A stretch of 64,000 nucleotides of DNA from VFZS01 sp964353255 (GTDB lineage Bacteria > Acidobacteriota > Terriglobia > Bryobacterales > Bryobacteraceae): the NCBI GenBank assembly GCA_964353255.1, contig CAYGVJ010000004.1, positions 24,207 to 88,206 on the forward strand, in the 5' to 3' direction. Position 1 is the stretch's first letter; each line of letters starts with the position of its first letter. Position numbers and translations under genes: made by a program. The notes under the pieces were generated by a model, which saw nothing but the letters and a program-made list of their open reading frames with translations, was not told where the DNA came from and ran no database searches. This document shows, piece by piece, positions 53,101 through 59,061 of the stretch.

Positions 53101-53228
53101 CAGGAGCAACCACCTCGCCGAATTTCACCATCACGACTACTCAGGTGGCCACTACCACCCAGGTCACGATCACCGCGACTCACGCAGGCGAGAGTAAGAC
53201 GGGCACACTAACGGTGAACCCGCCGTAA
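47172..53228 (+). CDS. Giant SBBP / BACON / Ig-like secreted protein
   Basis: A 2018-residue protein starting at TTG 47172 (GAGG upstream; signal peptide ending near CVAAQ). An N-terminal domain (about 30-240) with LPLHFESDQGQTDPEVEWVARG is followed by about seven SBBP blades of the YSTYLGG...AIAVDSSGNAYVAG type (about 245-710), two BACON-like domains with C-x-WTAxSxxxWVT, two Ig-like blocks, a pair of about 170-residue copies opening with VPAADGAVD and containing GTYxYxTTFDLTG, and five tandem repeats of about 96 residues at the C-terminus (SVVGG...VTVNP). There is no membrane anchor. It probably acts at the cell surface as an adhesin-like or carbohydrate-binding protein. Confidence 0.88.
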   Translation: MRLRVILALSPLCAGCVAAQPPGNFPAGRIQAVYSQLPLHFESDQGQTDPEVEWVARGAGYALWLTPTGAVLALPSAPSAADQGRKAALLRMELVGARAGAVSTGLDLLPSKTHRYASRDPRNWRTGIPNYARVRYAGIYPGIDLIYRGAPGRLEYDFIVAPGADPGRIRLRFTGVDGLEITTAGDLVLKTAAGEVRHQRPRIYQERAAKTIGVPGRFVARGRDEVGFEVGAYDRNHALVIDPVLIYSTYLGGLHLDGAYGVAVDSAGNAYVAGVSASVNFPPPGSYRPSCREYDAYVAKLSSAGVLAWTSTTPNTGALLCGGKEDNLPPVGGVAVDASGNVYVVGTTEAEDFVVTAGALQTTINRDLQIKGPDGTRPLRDAFVVKLNSSGTMVYATYLGGNADDRGYEIAVDSSGNAYVTGMTGSTNFPVVNAYQNASHHAGDAFVAKLNASGTALLYSTYLGGAKYDAGYAIAVDSSGAAYVAGVTRSSDFPTVSALRGSFLAKDIQDAFVAKVSPSGSGLVYSTLLGGSLEDAAQAIAVDSSGNAYVAGWTRSTDFPTAAPLRAVFGGGGVDAFVTKLGSAGNSLVYSTYLGGSGDDTAFGIAVDSSGRAYVAGRTGSGDFPVVDGLSNPTSGLDEAFIAKLNASGGALLYSTKLGGSGEDCARAIAVDSSGDNAYVAGITYSTDFNLVNPQTMGTLGSSEGFAARISACGYGISPQSASYSASGGTGSVAVTASQGCGWTALSGVPWVTVTGGSPGSGNGTVNYSVAANTSGSSRTGTLTIGGQSFQITQAGTGCSYALSATSQSVGASGGPGYTVNVITGSGCAWTAVSNVYWVTITSGSSGSGTGAVVYSVAANGGSARTGTLTIAGQTVQIIQGAGSTNFPPTVDGVTGPTTTGGSSSGAFLSQYSDPNGYTDLRYMYLKVSATGLDTDSCLVLYDRAYNSMWLRDNTNSYYLGPVTPGASGTMENSQCSVSGAYSGQIGWTSTLWWSPWLNFKAAFAGAKNVYLRAQDWTGLDTGWQQKLTWTVGEAEYQVPASVSVTPSTGAGTSQIFSFVYRDPDGYTDLTQAEAILNSIMSGVGACYIRYNRSQNLLYLADDAGSFTGGGLAPGTVGTLQNSQCSLNTGGSSVSGSGTDLTVRPAVTFKTAFGGVKTVYLWARDGWGLESGWKSLGIWLAPSMTNAVAVTVYNTGVVSAGVPAADGAVDGHYRLTSSPDTAYPGPNAIVVNSTGYPIPPWVANDSNSKWIAPRRDAGTPNYNAPGTYVYQTTFDLTGLNPVTTVLVGRWATDNSGTIRLNGVTVGTASNTFDAFTPFLMTNGFVAGVNTLEFVVDNWTTSPSPTGLRVEVSGVAAPASSGTPFTVYSTGVTTPGVPAADGAVDSHYQLVSSPDAAYPGPNAVVINSTGWPIPPWLGNDSNSKWIGPRRDAGASPYNSPGTYTYRTTFDLTGFVPATAALTGKWATDNSGTIKLNGATVGTASSTFDAFTNFTINSGFIAGVNTLEFVVNNWTTSPSPAGLRVEINGSAGPAVNFTLTLSPTSVVGGGSTTANKVTLDSPAPAGGAAVSLSSSDPSVAAPPATVTVAEGATISPNFTITTSGVAATTAVTIQATYVGASRTATVTVNPAALDTLDLTTSSVAGGNSVTANHVHLTGHAPPSGAVVSLTSSNPAVAAVPASVTVAAGASTSPDFTITTVSVASSTPVTITATYAGVSKTATLTVNPTAALSSLTLSPATVVGGWSPSANTVTLTGPAGPGGAVVTLTSSNSSVATPPASVTVAEGATVSPDFTITTSGVAAQTVVTIQATYMGVTKTATLIVNPAALNALHGIPSTVVGGNSLATNHVHLTGDAPPSGAVVSLTSSEPAVAAVPASVTVAAGATTSPDFTITTVYVASSTPVTITATYLGVSKTGTLTVNPPTPNTLHLSPSTVVGGVSTTGNHVHLTGPAGPSGAVVTLTSSNPTVASPPASVTVAAGATTSPNFTITTTQVATTTQVTITATHAGESKTGTLTVNPP
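51780..53228 (+). repeat. Five tandem Ig-like coding repeats (about 290 bp each)
   Basis: DNA-level tandem repeats starting near 51780, 52069, 52362, 52651 and 52942, encoding S-x-VVGG-x-S...SGAVV-x-LTSS...VTVAAGATTSP-x-FTITT...TLTVNP. Odd- and even-numbered units are most alike, so the array may have grown by duplicating a two-unit block. Confidence 0.7.
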
Positions 53229-53248
53229 CGGGTGAAGGGAGTTAGTCC

Positions 53249-54100
53249 ATGATTCGCAGGATGATCCCTCTAGGGATTGCGTTCTTTCTGCTGGAGGCCA
53301 GCGCGGCCCTGGCGCAGACCACCGCGCAGGGGTTCCTGGACAAAGGCGCGGAGGCGTTCAATCGTGGTGACCATGCGGCGGCGGTGCAGGCCTTCCAGTC
53401 GGCGGTCAACCTGGCTCCCACAGATGTCAATGCACACCTGCACCTGGCCCACGCCTACTTGCAGCAGGTGGGGCTGAAGGCGGGCTTCGAGGAGAACATG
53501 CGCCTGGCGGGCGAGTCGGCCAGGTCCTACCACGCCGCGCTGGTTCGCGACCGCATGAACGCCAACGCCATGCTGGGTCTGGCACGGGCCAGCTACTTAA
53601 TGGGGAACATCGAAGAGGCCCGGCTCTGGTGCCGCAAGGCGATCGAGGCGGAACCGAAGAATAAGGACACATATTTCGCGCTGGGCTTCCTGGATTTTGC
53701 CAAAATCAACCGCAAAGGGCTTCCGATCCAGCCAGTAACCGGGGCCGGAGCCACAGATCCCGCCCCCATTCGGGATGCGCAAACCAGATACCGTTTGCGC
53801 TACGAACTGCTGCCGGCGATCGAAGAGGGGATCCAGATGATAACGAAGGCCCTGGCGCTGGACCCCAACTACGATCGCGCACTGGCCTACCTGGGGTTGC
53901 TCATTCAGAAGAAGGCGGAGCTGGCGGACTCGGCCGCCGAGTATCAGACGGTCCGTGCGCAGGCGGCGCAGCACCTGGGCCGATCCAAGGAGGCACAGGG
54001 CACAGCCGGTGCGCCGGCGGCCATCAAGCTGGACCCCCGGCAGCCCCCGCCGCTGCCCTCCCTGGCGCCCGCTCCACCGCCGCAGGCCATCGGCCCTTGA
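53249..54100 (+). CDS. Secreted tetratricopeptide-repeat protein
   Basis: A 283-residue protein with signal peptide (MIRRMIPLGIAFFLLEASAALAQ). At least three TPR units: FLDKGAEAFNRGDHAAAVQAFQSAVNLAPTD, LGLARASYLMGNIEEARLWCRKAIEAEPKN and a third around ITKALALDPNYDRALAYLGLL. The last 40 residues are Pro/Ala-rich. TPRs mediate protein interactions; the partner is unknown. It follows the giant SBBP gene by 20 bp with AAGGGAG before the ATG, and probably shares its transcript. Confidence 0.85.
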   Translation: MIRRMIPLGIAFFLLEASAALAQTTAQGFLDKGAEAFNRGDHAAAVQAFQSAVNLAPTDVNAHLHLAHAYLQQVGLKAGFEENMRLAGESARSYHAALVRDRMNANAMLGLARASYLMGNIEEARLWCRKAIEAEPKNKDTYFALGFLDFAKINRKGLPIQPVTGAGATDPAPIRDAQTRYRLRYELLPAIEEGIQMITKALALDPNYDRALAYLGLLIQKKAELADSAAEYQTVRAQAAQHLGRSKEAQGTAGAPAAIKLDPRQPPPLPSLAPAPPPQAIGP

Positions 54101-54135
54101 CGCTGGATGGGCAGGTCGGCCGGCGGCTCGGCTGC

Positions 54136-54160
54136 CGCGCCGCTATTTCCGCGCGCCGCG
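54136..54160. repeat. 25-bp direct repeat, copy A
   Basis: A 25-bp sequence whose minus-strand reading encodes RGARK followed by TAG. The identical 25 bp is at 57526-57550. The two copies lie on either side of the Rhs-tip array. Confidence 0.65.
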
Positions 54161-54349
54161 TACTCGATAGCCGAAGGTGGCGACCGAGACGGAGGAGCTG
54201 ACCGCGCACAACCGCCCCCTGGCGGTCCCGAGGGCCGCCGTGGCTGAGTGCGTAACGGGGCCGTTCAGCCTGCCCGGCTACCGCACAAAGAAAAGGTGTT
54301 TGGGTGCACTGTCCCCGGTTGTCCCGGGTTGTCGAAACCCCAAAACCAC
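54161..54349. other. Short gap left of the Rhs-tip array
   Basis: On the minus strand an open frame ends VSVATFGYRVRGARK-stop at 54143, which may be the 3' end of a lost gene. No full gene is supported. Confidence 0.4.
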
Positions 54350-54952
54350 TCAGTTGGCGGGTCCCGGCTCCAGACCGGGCAGCAGCAACTCCTCAGCCAC
54401 CAGGCGGTTGCCTTGCTCATCGAAGCAAAACGACAGCCGCGCAATCTCGCTGGTGATCCATTCCTCGAAGGATGGCCAAGTCTGGCGGATCCGGGCGAAA
54501 TCCTCGTCAAAGTAGCAGGTGATCTGGCCCGATCCCCTTTCAATACACACAGCCGACCTGTCGTAGATGTAGGCGGCGAAGTACACCTGGTCACGGGCTT
54601 CCAGGTGGCGTGTGTACTCTCGGTTGAAGTCCAGAATGTCGTGCGGAAGGCCCTTCCGGAACCAGTCGGTGCGCTCTATCCGGTACGTGTCGGGAAGAAG
54701 GCCGAAGATGCGAATGGTGCCCGACAGCAAGCCGGCGCCGTTGTACGCCGCATAGAACTCGGCGAGCGCTTGAGGCATTCTGAGCTGCCTGACGCGTGCC
54801 TCCCGAAGAGCTTGGGGCGCCGGCCTGAAGATCACATTCAGATACGCTTGCGGCGCCACCGAAGGCACATGGGTCTTGTAGATGATGGTCTCGAACTCAC
54901 AGTCGTTGATTTCTTTGAACTTCGCTAGCAACTGCAGGAGATCAACGGCCAC
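54350..54952 (-). CDS. SUKH/SMI1-KNR4-like protein, candidate immunity protein
   Basis: A 200-residue soluble protein without signal peptide. The central segment LRMPQALAEFYAAYNGAGLLSGTIRIFGL is the SMI1/KNR4 (SUKH) signature (LP-x-x-L-x-x-FY-x-x-x-NG), and YFAAYIYDRSAVCIERGSG plus FDEDFARIRQTWPSFEEWI follows as in family members. SUKH proteins are common immunity proteins against nuclease toxins. It starts 16 bases after the stop of the Rhs-tip gene with the HNH-like domain on the same strand, the usual toxin-immunity order. Confidence 0.75.
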   Translation of the reverse strand: MAVDLLQLLAKFKEINDCEFETIIYKTHVPSVAPQAYLNVIFRPAPQALREARVRQLRMPQALAEFYAAYNGAGLLSGTIRIFGLLPDTYRIERTDWFRKGLPHDILDFNREYTRHLEARDQVYFAAYIYDRSAVCIERGSGQITCYFDEDFARIRQTWPSFEEWITSEIARLSFCFDEQGNRLVAEELLLPGLEPGPAN

Positions 54953-54968
54953 TGCCGCCCCCCTTGTC

Positions 54969-55772
54969 CTACTGAATGGTCTGCCCCTTCAGCGTACGAG
55001 CTTTGTTCTCCAGCCGCTCCAGTTCCTGACGGTTGGCATGTTCGGCCATCATGAGGGCCTCGATCATAGCAATGGTCTCCAGCACCTGATTCGCCGGGTT
55101 CAGGATCGCCCAGAACGAATCGGGCCTGGACACGATCGGCGACTGGCTGGCATACTCGTTCATTTTCTCATCGAACACTGCGAAGAAGGTCAGCAAGCCC
55201 GGCCCGGCGAGTTTCGCCAGCCGATCAATCAGTGGTCCGGAAGTCGGCTGGGTGTAGTCGCCAGCGTGCTCCCCCCAGTAGTGCTCCTGGCGGCCCTTGA
55301 CGAATTTGATGTTGTCGGGGTTCCTCGCCATTTCGACGCTGTTGGCCGCAACACTGTTGATGTGGTTACCGACCCAGCCTTCGACTTTTCCCCTTGCCAG
55401 CAGTTGTCTCTGCTCAGCCCCGCTTAGACGCATTGAGAGGCTCTCAGGGCCGGACCTCTCAAGGATTCTCCGTTCAATCGCCCATGCTTTCCTGACTCCC
55501 TCTTCACGAGCAACTCTGAGCAACTGCTGTTCAAGAGCCTGGCGGGCTGCTCTAACCGCGGCCCGTACGGCACCGCGCCCGCTGTCGTCTACAAACGTCA
55601 AGGGGTTGTTGCGGGCGTAGGCATACAAGTTCCAGCTCTGCGGATCCTGTGGCCGCTGATCGGCAAACGGCGCATCCGGCGTCGTCAACCTCCCCTGCCC
55701 CGGGCTGTAGTACCGGGCCCCGAAGTAGTCCAGGCCCGACTCGCCATCCCGTTCTTTGCCGGTGAACATCAT
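54969..55772 (-). CDS. Rhs C-terminal tip with HNH-like nuclease domain (orphan toxin)
   Basis: A 267-residue frame. Residues 1-66 are only the end of an Rhs core (TGKERDGESGLDYFGARYYSPGQGRL, LYAYARNNPLTFVD). The rest is a toxin-like domain: GWVGNHINSVAANSVEMARNPDNIKFVKG and EHYWGEH (135-169) resemble the G-H-H...NI-x-F...E-H-x-x-H pattern of HNH/GHH nuclease toxins, but the first His of the GHH motif is Asn. The YD-repeat body and N-terminus are missing, so it is a displaced tip, not a secretable full Rhs. ATG overlaps the TGA of the upstream small gene. Confidence 0.7.
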   Translation of the reverse strand: MMFTGKERDGESGLDYFGARYYSPGQGRLTTPDAPFADQRPQDPQSWNLYAYARNNPLTFVDDSGRGAVRAAVRAARQALEQQLLRVAREEGVRKAWAIERRILERSGPESLSMRLSGAEQRQLLARGKVEGWVGNHINSVAANSVEMARNPDNIKFVKGRQEHYWGEHAGDYTQPTSGPLIDRLAKLAGPGLLTFFAVFDEKMNEYASQSPIVSRPDSFWAILNPANQVLETIAMIEALMMAEHANRQELERLENKARTLKGQTIQ

Positions 55773-56227
55773 TTCAGGAGCACGTCAGACACGCGCTCAA
55801 GAACAAACTGCCACCGCGCACCGAGAGCCGGTCCGGGCGGGCCGAGAACGCCCTGGCTGTCTTCCGGAATCAGTTCGAAGCGACCCTCGAAGCGGGCTTC
55901 AATTCTCTTTCGTAGCTCAGATGTGCCAGGCCGGTAGTCATATAGGGCTCTTTTGAAGCGCTCGTATGTTTCATCCGCTCTAACTTCCACCCTTCGGTTC
56001 TGCACGGAACCCTCGGGCAGAACAAGCGGGAGCATCTTCTTGCACCCGCGCTGGGCAATGAATGTGCCATGGTAGTCAACAACGACATGAGCCCATACCG
56101 AGACTGTTTTACCCGAGTGGGCCTTCGGATTGGATGTGACTGCGCAAACCGTGGTTCGTGTCGCCTCGTTCGCGCGCAGGACGACCGGTGCGAGGATGGC
56201 CACCCCCAAGAGCAGTCGTATCATCAT
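55769..56227 (-). CDS. Small secreted protein, candidate immunity protein for the zincin tip
   Basis: A 152-residue protein with a signal peptide (MMIRLLLGVAILAPVVLRAN) then CAVTSNPKAHSGKTVSVWAHVVVDYHGTFIAQRGCKKMLPL. This OB-fold-like opening is found in small acidobacterial secreted proteins of unknown function. It starts four bases inside the stop of the zincin-type Rhs tip on the same strand and ends overlapping the next Rhs tip. Position fits an immunity role against a toxin delivered to the envelope, but the fold does not match a known immunity family. Confidence 0.6.
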   Translation of the reverse strand: MMIRLLLGVAILAPVVLRANEATRTTVCAVTSNPKAHSGKTVSVWAHVVVDYHGTFIAQRGCKKMLPLVLPEGSVQNRRVEVRADETYERFKRALYDYRPGTSELRKRIEARFEGRFELIPEDSQGVLGPPGPALGARWQFVLERVSDVLLK

Positions 56228-57489
56228 CGAATGCCCTCCCCGAGCTTCGCGCCGCGCTCCGCGTTCCGCTTCACGGCTTCGATACGACGCCTTTCTTGGG
56301 TGGCTTGGTCAACCTGAGCCCATGAGGGATTCCACAACCCATAGGGAGAAAAGGCGTTGAATGATTTGTTTACGTACGATTGGGCGTCGAACGCCGACCT
56401 TTCAACCGCAGGTCGACCAAGGAACATCATGTAGTTGTTGCCGTAGAGGTAGGCATCTCGAGCGTGTGTGCCCTCATGCGCGACCACACCAGACAACTCG
56501 ACGTCGGGCTGAAGGCGCTTGTCTGATCGCGCCCATGCAGAGACCCTTTCGTCGAACAGATTGAGATCGAGCCTTACATTCACCCGATCCCCCTCCTTCC
56601 ACTCAAGTCCAACGGCGCCTTTTGCATATCCGAACCCGACGAATACTCCGTTCTTCTCTCCGGGTTGTCCGAACAAAGAAAGTACGTTCTCCAGCGCCTT
56701 CCGTTCGTTCGACCCCTCTTTATGGCGGGCGGCAGCTGTTCCTAGCCTCTCCAGCGCATCCGTGAATCTCTTGCGCTCGGCCTCGCACTTCGTGTCACCT
56801 TGCGCACAATTGGCGGCCCACTCGAACAGACCATCTGGGTCAACGTACTTCAGTGGGTTGTTGAGCGCATAGGCGTATCGGTTCCATGACTGTGGCAGCC
56901 ACGGCCGCCCGCTGTTCAGCAACGGATCCGGACTGGTGAACCTCCCCTGCTGCGGGCTGAAGTACCGCGCCCCGAAGTAGTCCAGGCCCGATTCCGTGTC
57001 CCGTTCTTTGCCGGTGAACTTCAGGGTCACGCTCGCCGAAGCCGCGTAGCAAGAGTCGCGGTTGATTGTGAGCTCCTCGCCGAAGGGCAGGTAGTCGTGG
57101 CACTCCAGGCGCTGCCCGGCGGAGTTCGTCACCAGCCGCGTTGAACCCAGGTGGTCCGCAGTCAGAAACTGCGGTCCCCCGACCGCCGCCAGCGGCCCGT
57201 ACTCCGCCGCCAGCTCCCCGAAGGCGTCGTACACGTACACCGTCGTGCCGCTCGGGCCGACCTTCTTCACCCGCCGGCCCTCCCCGTCGTAAGAGTACGT
57301 CGTCGTCGCGCTGTTGATTGTGCTGGTCTTCAGCCGGTTCTCGGCGTCGTAGCTGAACGCGTAGCCCCCTATGGCGGTCTGATTGCCCGCACTGGGAGTG
57401 CCCCCGTCATACCGCGCGCCGCTCCAGCGGTTGTTCGTGAACTGGCCCTCGACCCGGGCCGGCTTGTCCGCGGCCACCTGCGGCGTCAA
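56224..57489 (-). CDS. Truncated Rhs protein with C-terminal zincin (HExxH) toxin domain
   Basis: A 421-residue frame opening at TTG 57489 right after an in-frame stop. It holds the last YD repeats (YSYDGEGRRVKKVGP, VYVYDAFGELAAEYG), the TADHLGSTRLVT and FGEELTINRDS segments, and the Rhs hallmark TGKERDTESGLDYFGARYFSPQQGRF...PLKYVDPDGL. The C-terminal 200 residues are toxin-like with VVAHEGTHARDAYLYG (HExxH at 338-342), a zinc metallopeptidase motif. A complete Rhs would have well over 1000 residues, so the N-terminal part is lost. It is the first of the toxin-immunity tips in the array. Confidence 0.75.
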   Translation of the reverse strand: MTPQVAADKPARVEGQFTNNRWSGARYDGGTPSAGNQTAIGGYAFSYDAENRLKTSTINSATTTYSYDGEGRRVKKVGPSGTTVYVYDAFGELAAEYGPLAAVGGPQFLTADHLGSTRLVTNSAGQRLECHDYLPFGEELTINRDSCYAASASVTLKFTGKERDTESGLDYFGARYFSPQQGRFTSPDPLLNSGRPWLPQSWNRYAYALNNPLKYVDPDGLFEWAANCAQGDTKCEAERKRFTDALERLGTAAARHKEGSNERKALENVLSLFGQPGEKNGVFVGFGYAKGAVGLEWKEGDRVNVRLDLNLFDERVSAWARSDKRLQPDVELSGVVAHEGTHARDAYLYGNNYMMFLGRPAVERSAFDAQSYVNKSFNAFSPYGLWNPSWAQVDQATQERRRIEAVKRNAERGAKLGEGIR

Positions 57490-57525
57490 GCTCCCTCCCG
57501 GAACATTTCAGATCCGGCCCTGGTG

Positions 57526-57550
57526 CGCGCCGCTATTTCCGCGCGCCGCG
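57526..57550. repeat. 25-bp direct repeat, copy B
   Basis: Identical to 54136-54160, again encoding RGARK-stop on the minus strand. It marks the right border of the Rhs-tip array. Confidence 0.65.
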
Positions 57551-57744
57551 CTGGGGGTTCTTCAGGCGGGATTGGCGGGTCTTGGCAGACTTGCGCCTGG
57601 GTTTGCTGATGATGAAGGTGCCGCTGCCGGCGTAGGTGGCTTTGTAGGTCTTCTCTTCTGCCAAGGTGACGTTCTCCTCCGGCCTGCGGGCGGTGAGCCC
57701 GCGACCTTCTTCTGATTGTAGCGCACCTGGATTATCCTGAGAGC
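57551..57744. other. Gap with a C-terminal coding remnant on the minus strand
   Basis: The minus-strand frame ending at 57533 reads TYKATYAGSGTFIISKPRRK, SAKTRQSRLKNPQRGARK-stop: a basic C-terminal tail without a start in protein-like context. Probably the 3' remnant of a lost gene. Nothing else is seen. Confidence 0.35.
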
Positions 57745-59061
57745 TTGAGGTTTCCCACGCCGGCTGCGCCTTCCGACGAGCAAGCATCCCCGCCGGCTTT
57801 TCCCACGGTTCCCCCGGAGACCGAATCGCTACCGCCGCCTGAGGGCGCACGGTGGGGGCCGGTTTTTCGGGCGCTGCGGCACCGCAACTTCCGGCTGTTC
57901 GTCAGCGGGCAGATCATCTCGCTGGTGGGGACCTGGATGCAGATGGTGGCGCAGAACTGGCTGGTGTACCGTCTGACGCGGTCCGAATGGCTGCTGGGGG
58001 CCACCGGGTTCTGCCAGCAGCTTCCGGTGTTCGTGCTGGGGCCGCTGGGCGGGCTGGCGGCCGACCGGTACTCGAGGCACAGGCTGGTTCTGCTGACTCA
58101 AACGCTGGCTCTGGTGCAGGCTCTGGCGCTGGCGGCGCTGACCCTGACCGGGCAGGTGCAGGTGTGGCACGTGCTGGCGCTGGCGCTGACGCTGGGCGCC
58201 ATCAACGCCTTCGACATGCCCGGGCGGCAGTCGCTGGTCATCCAGATGACGGGCAAGGACGACCTGCTGAACGCCATATCGCTGAATTCGGCGATTTTCA
58301 ACGCGGCGCGCGTGGTGGGGCCGGCCGTGGCGGGGCTGCTGGTGGCCGGCCTGGGCGAGGGGATCTGCTTCCTGCTGAACGCGCTCAGCTTCGTCGCCGT
58401 GATCGGCGGGCTCCTGGCGATGCGGCTGCCCCCGTGGGAGCGGCGCGCGCCGGAGGCTCCCTGGACGCGCCTGAAGGACGGATTCCGCTATGCCTACCAC
58501 ACGCGGCACATCCGCCTGCTGCTAGGCCTGGTAGCCGCGGCGACCATCGCCAGCATGCCCGCCCAGATTCTGATGCCCTTTTTCGCCGATGCCATCTTCC
58601 ACCGAGGTTCGCGGGGCTTCGGCTTCCTGCTGGGGGCCATCGGAATCGGGGCGGTGGTAGGAACCCTGGTGCTGGCCCGGCGCAGCCGCACTGCGGGCCT
58701 CACGGACGTGATCTTCGTCAGCGCGCTAAGCGCCGGCCTGGGCTACGTGTTGTTCGCGGTTTCGCCCAGCTTCTATGTCTCCCTGGCCATCGCCCCGGTG
58801 ATCGGGTTCAGCGTTATGCGGCAGAACGCTTCGGCGAACACCAGCATTCAGGTGTCGATCCCGGACGAGTACCGGGGCCGCATCATGGCCCTGTACTCGA
58901 TGATGCTGGTGGGCATGGGGCCATTCGGCAGCCTGGCCGCCGGGGCCCTGGCTGAGCGATTCGGGGCGCGCATTACCGTGCTGCTGGGCGGGCTGCTGTG
59001 CCTGGCGGCGGCGACCTGGTTTCGGCTGCGGTGTCCCCGCGGCGGTTGTGAACCGTCATGA
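57745..59061 (+). CDS. Major facilitator superfamily exporter (EntS-like)
   Basis: A 438-residue protein starting at TTG. After a 50-residue Pro-rich leader come 12 membrane segments in MFS order, with GGLAADRYSRHRLVLLTQ between segments 2 and 3 as motif A, and IPDEYRGRIMALYSMMLVGMGPFGSLAAG in the second half. The arrangement matches the drug/siderophore exporters of the EntS/MFS_3 group. Substrate unknown. Its stop overlaps the next start (ATGA). Confidence 0.88.
   Translation: MRFPTPAAPSDEQASPPAFPTVPPETESLPPPEGARWGPVFRALRHRNFRLFVSGQIISLVGTWMQMVAQNWLVYRLTRSEWLLGATGFCQQLPVFVLGPLGGLAADRYSRHRLVLLTQTLALVQALALAALTLTGQVQVWHVLALALTLGAINAFDMPGRQSLVIQMTGKDDLLNAISLNSAIFNAARVVGPAVAGLLVAGLGEGICFLLNALSFVAVIGGLLAMRLPPWERRAPEAPWTRLKDGFRYAYHTRHIRLLLGLVAAATIASMPAQILMPFFADAIFHRGSRGFGFLLGAIGIGAVVGTLVLARRSRTAGLTDVIFVSALSAGLGYVLFAVSPSFYVSLAIAPVIGFSVMRQNASANTSIQVSIPDEYRGRIMALYSMMLVGMGPFGSLAAGALAERFGARITVLLGGLLCLAAATWFRLRCPRGGCEPS

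Noticed and set aside
51780..53228. Regular repeats considered as a CRISPR-like array
   Set aside because: Units of about 290 bp are in frame and encode Ig-like domains; no spacers.
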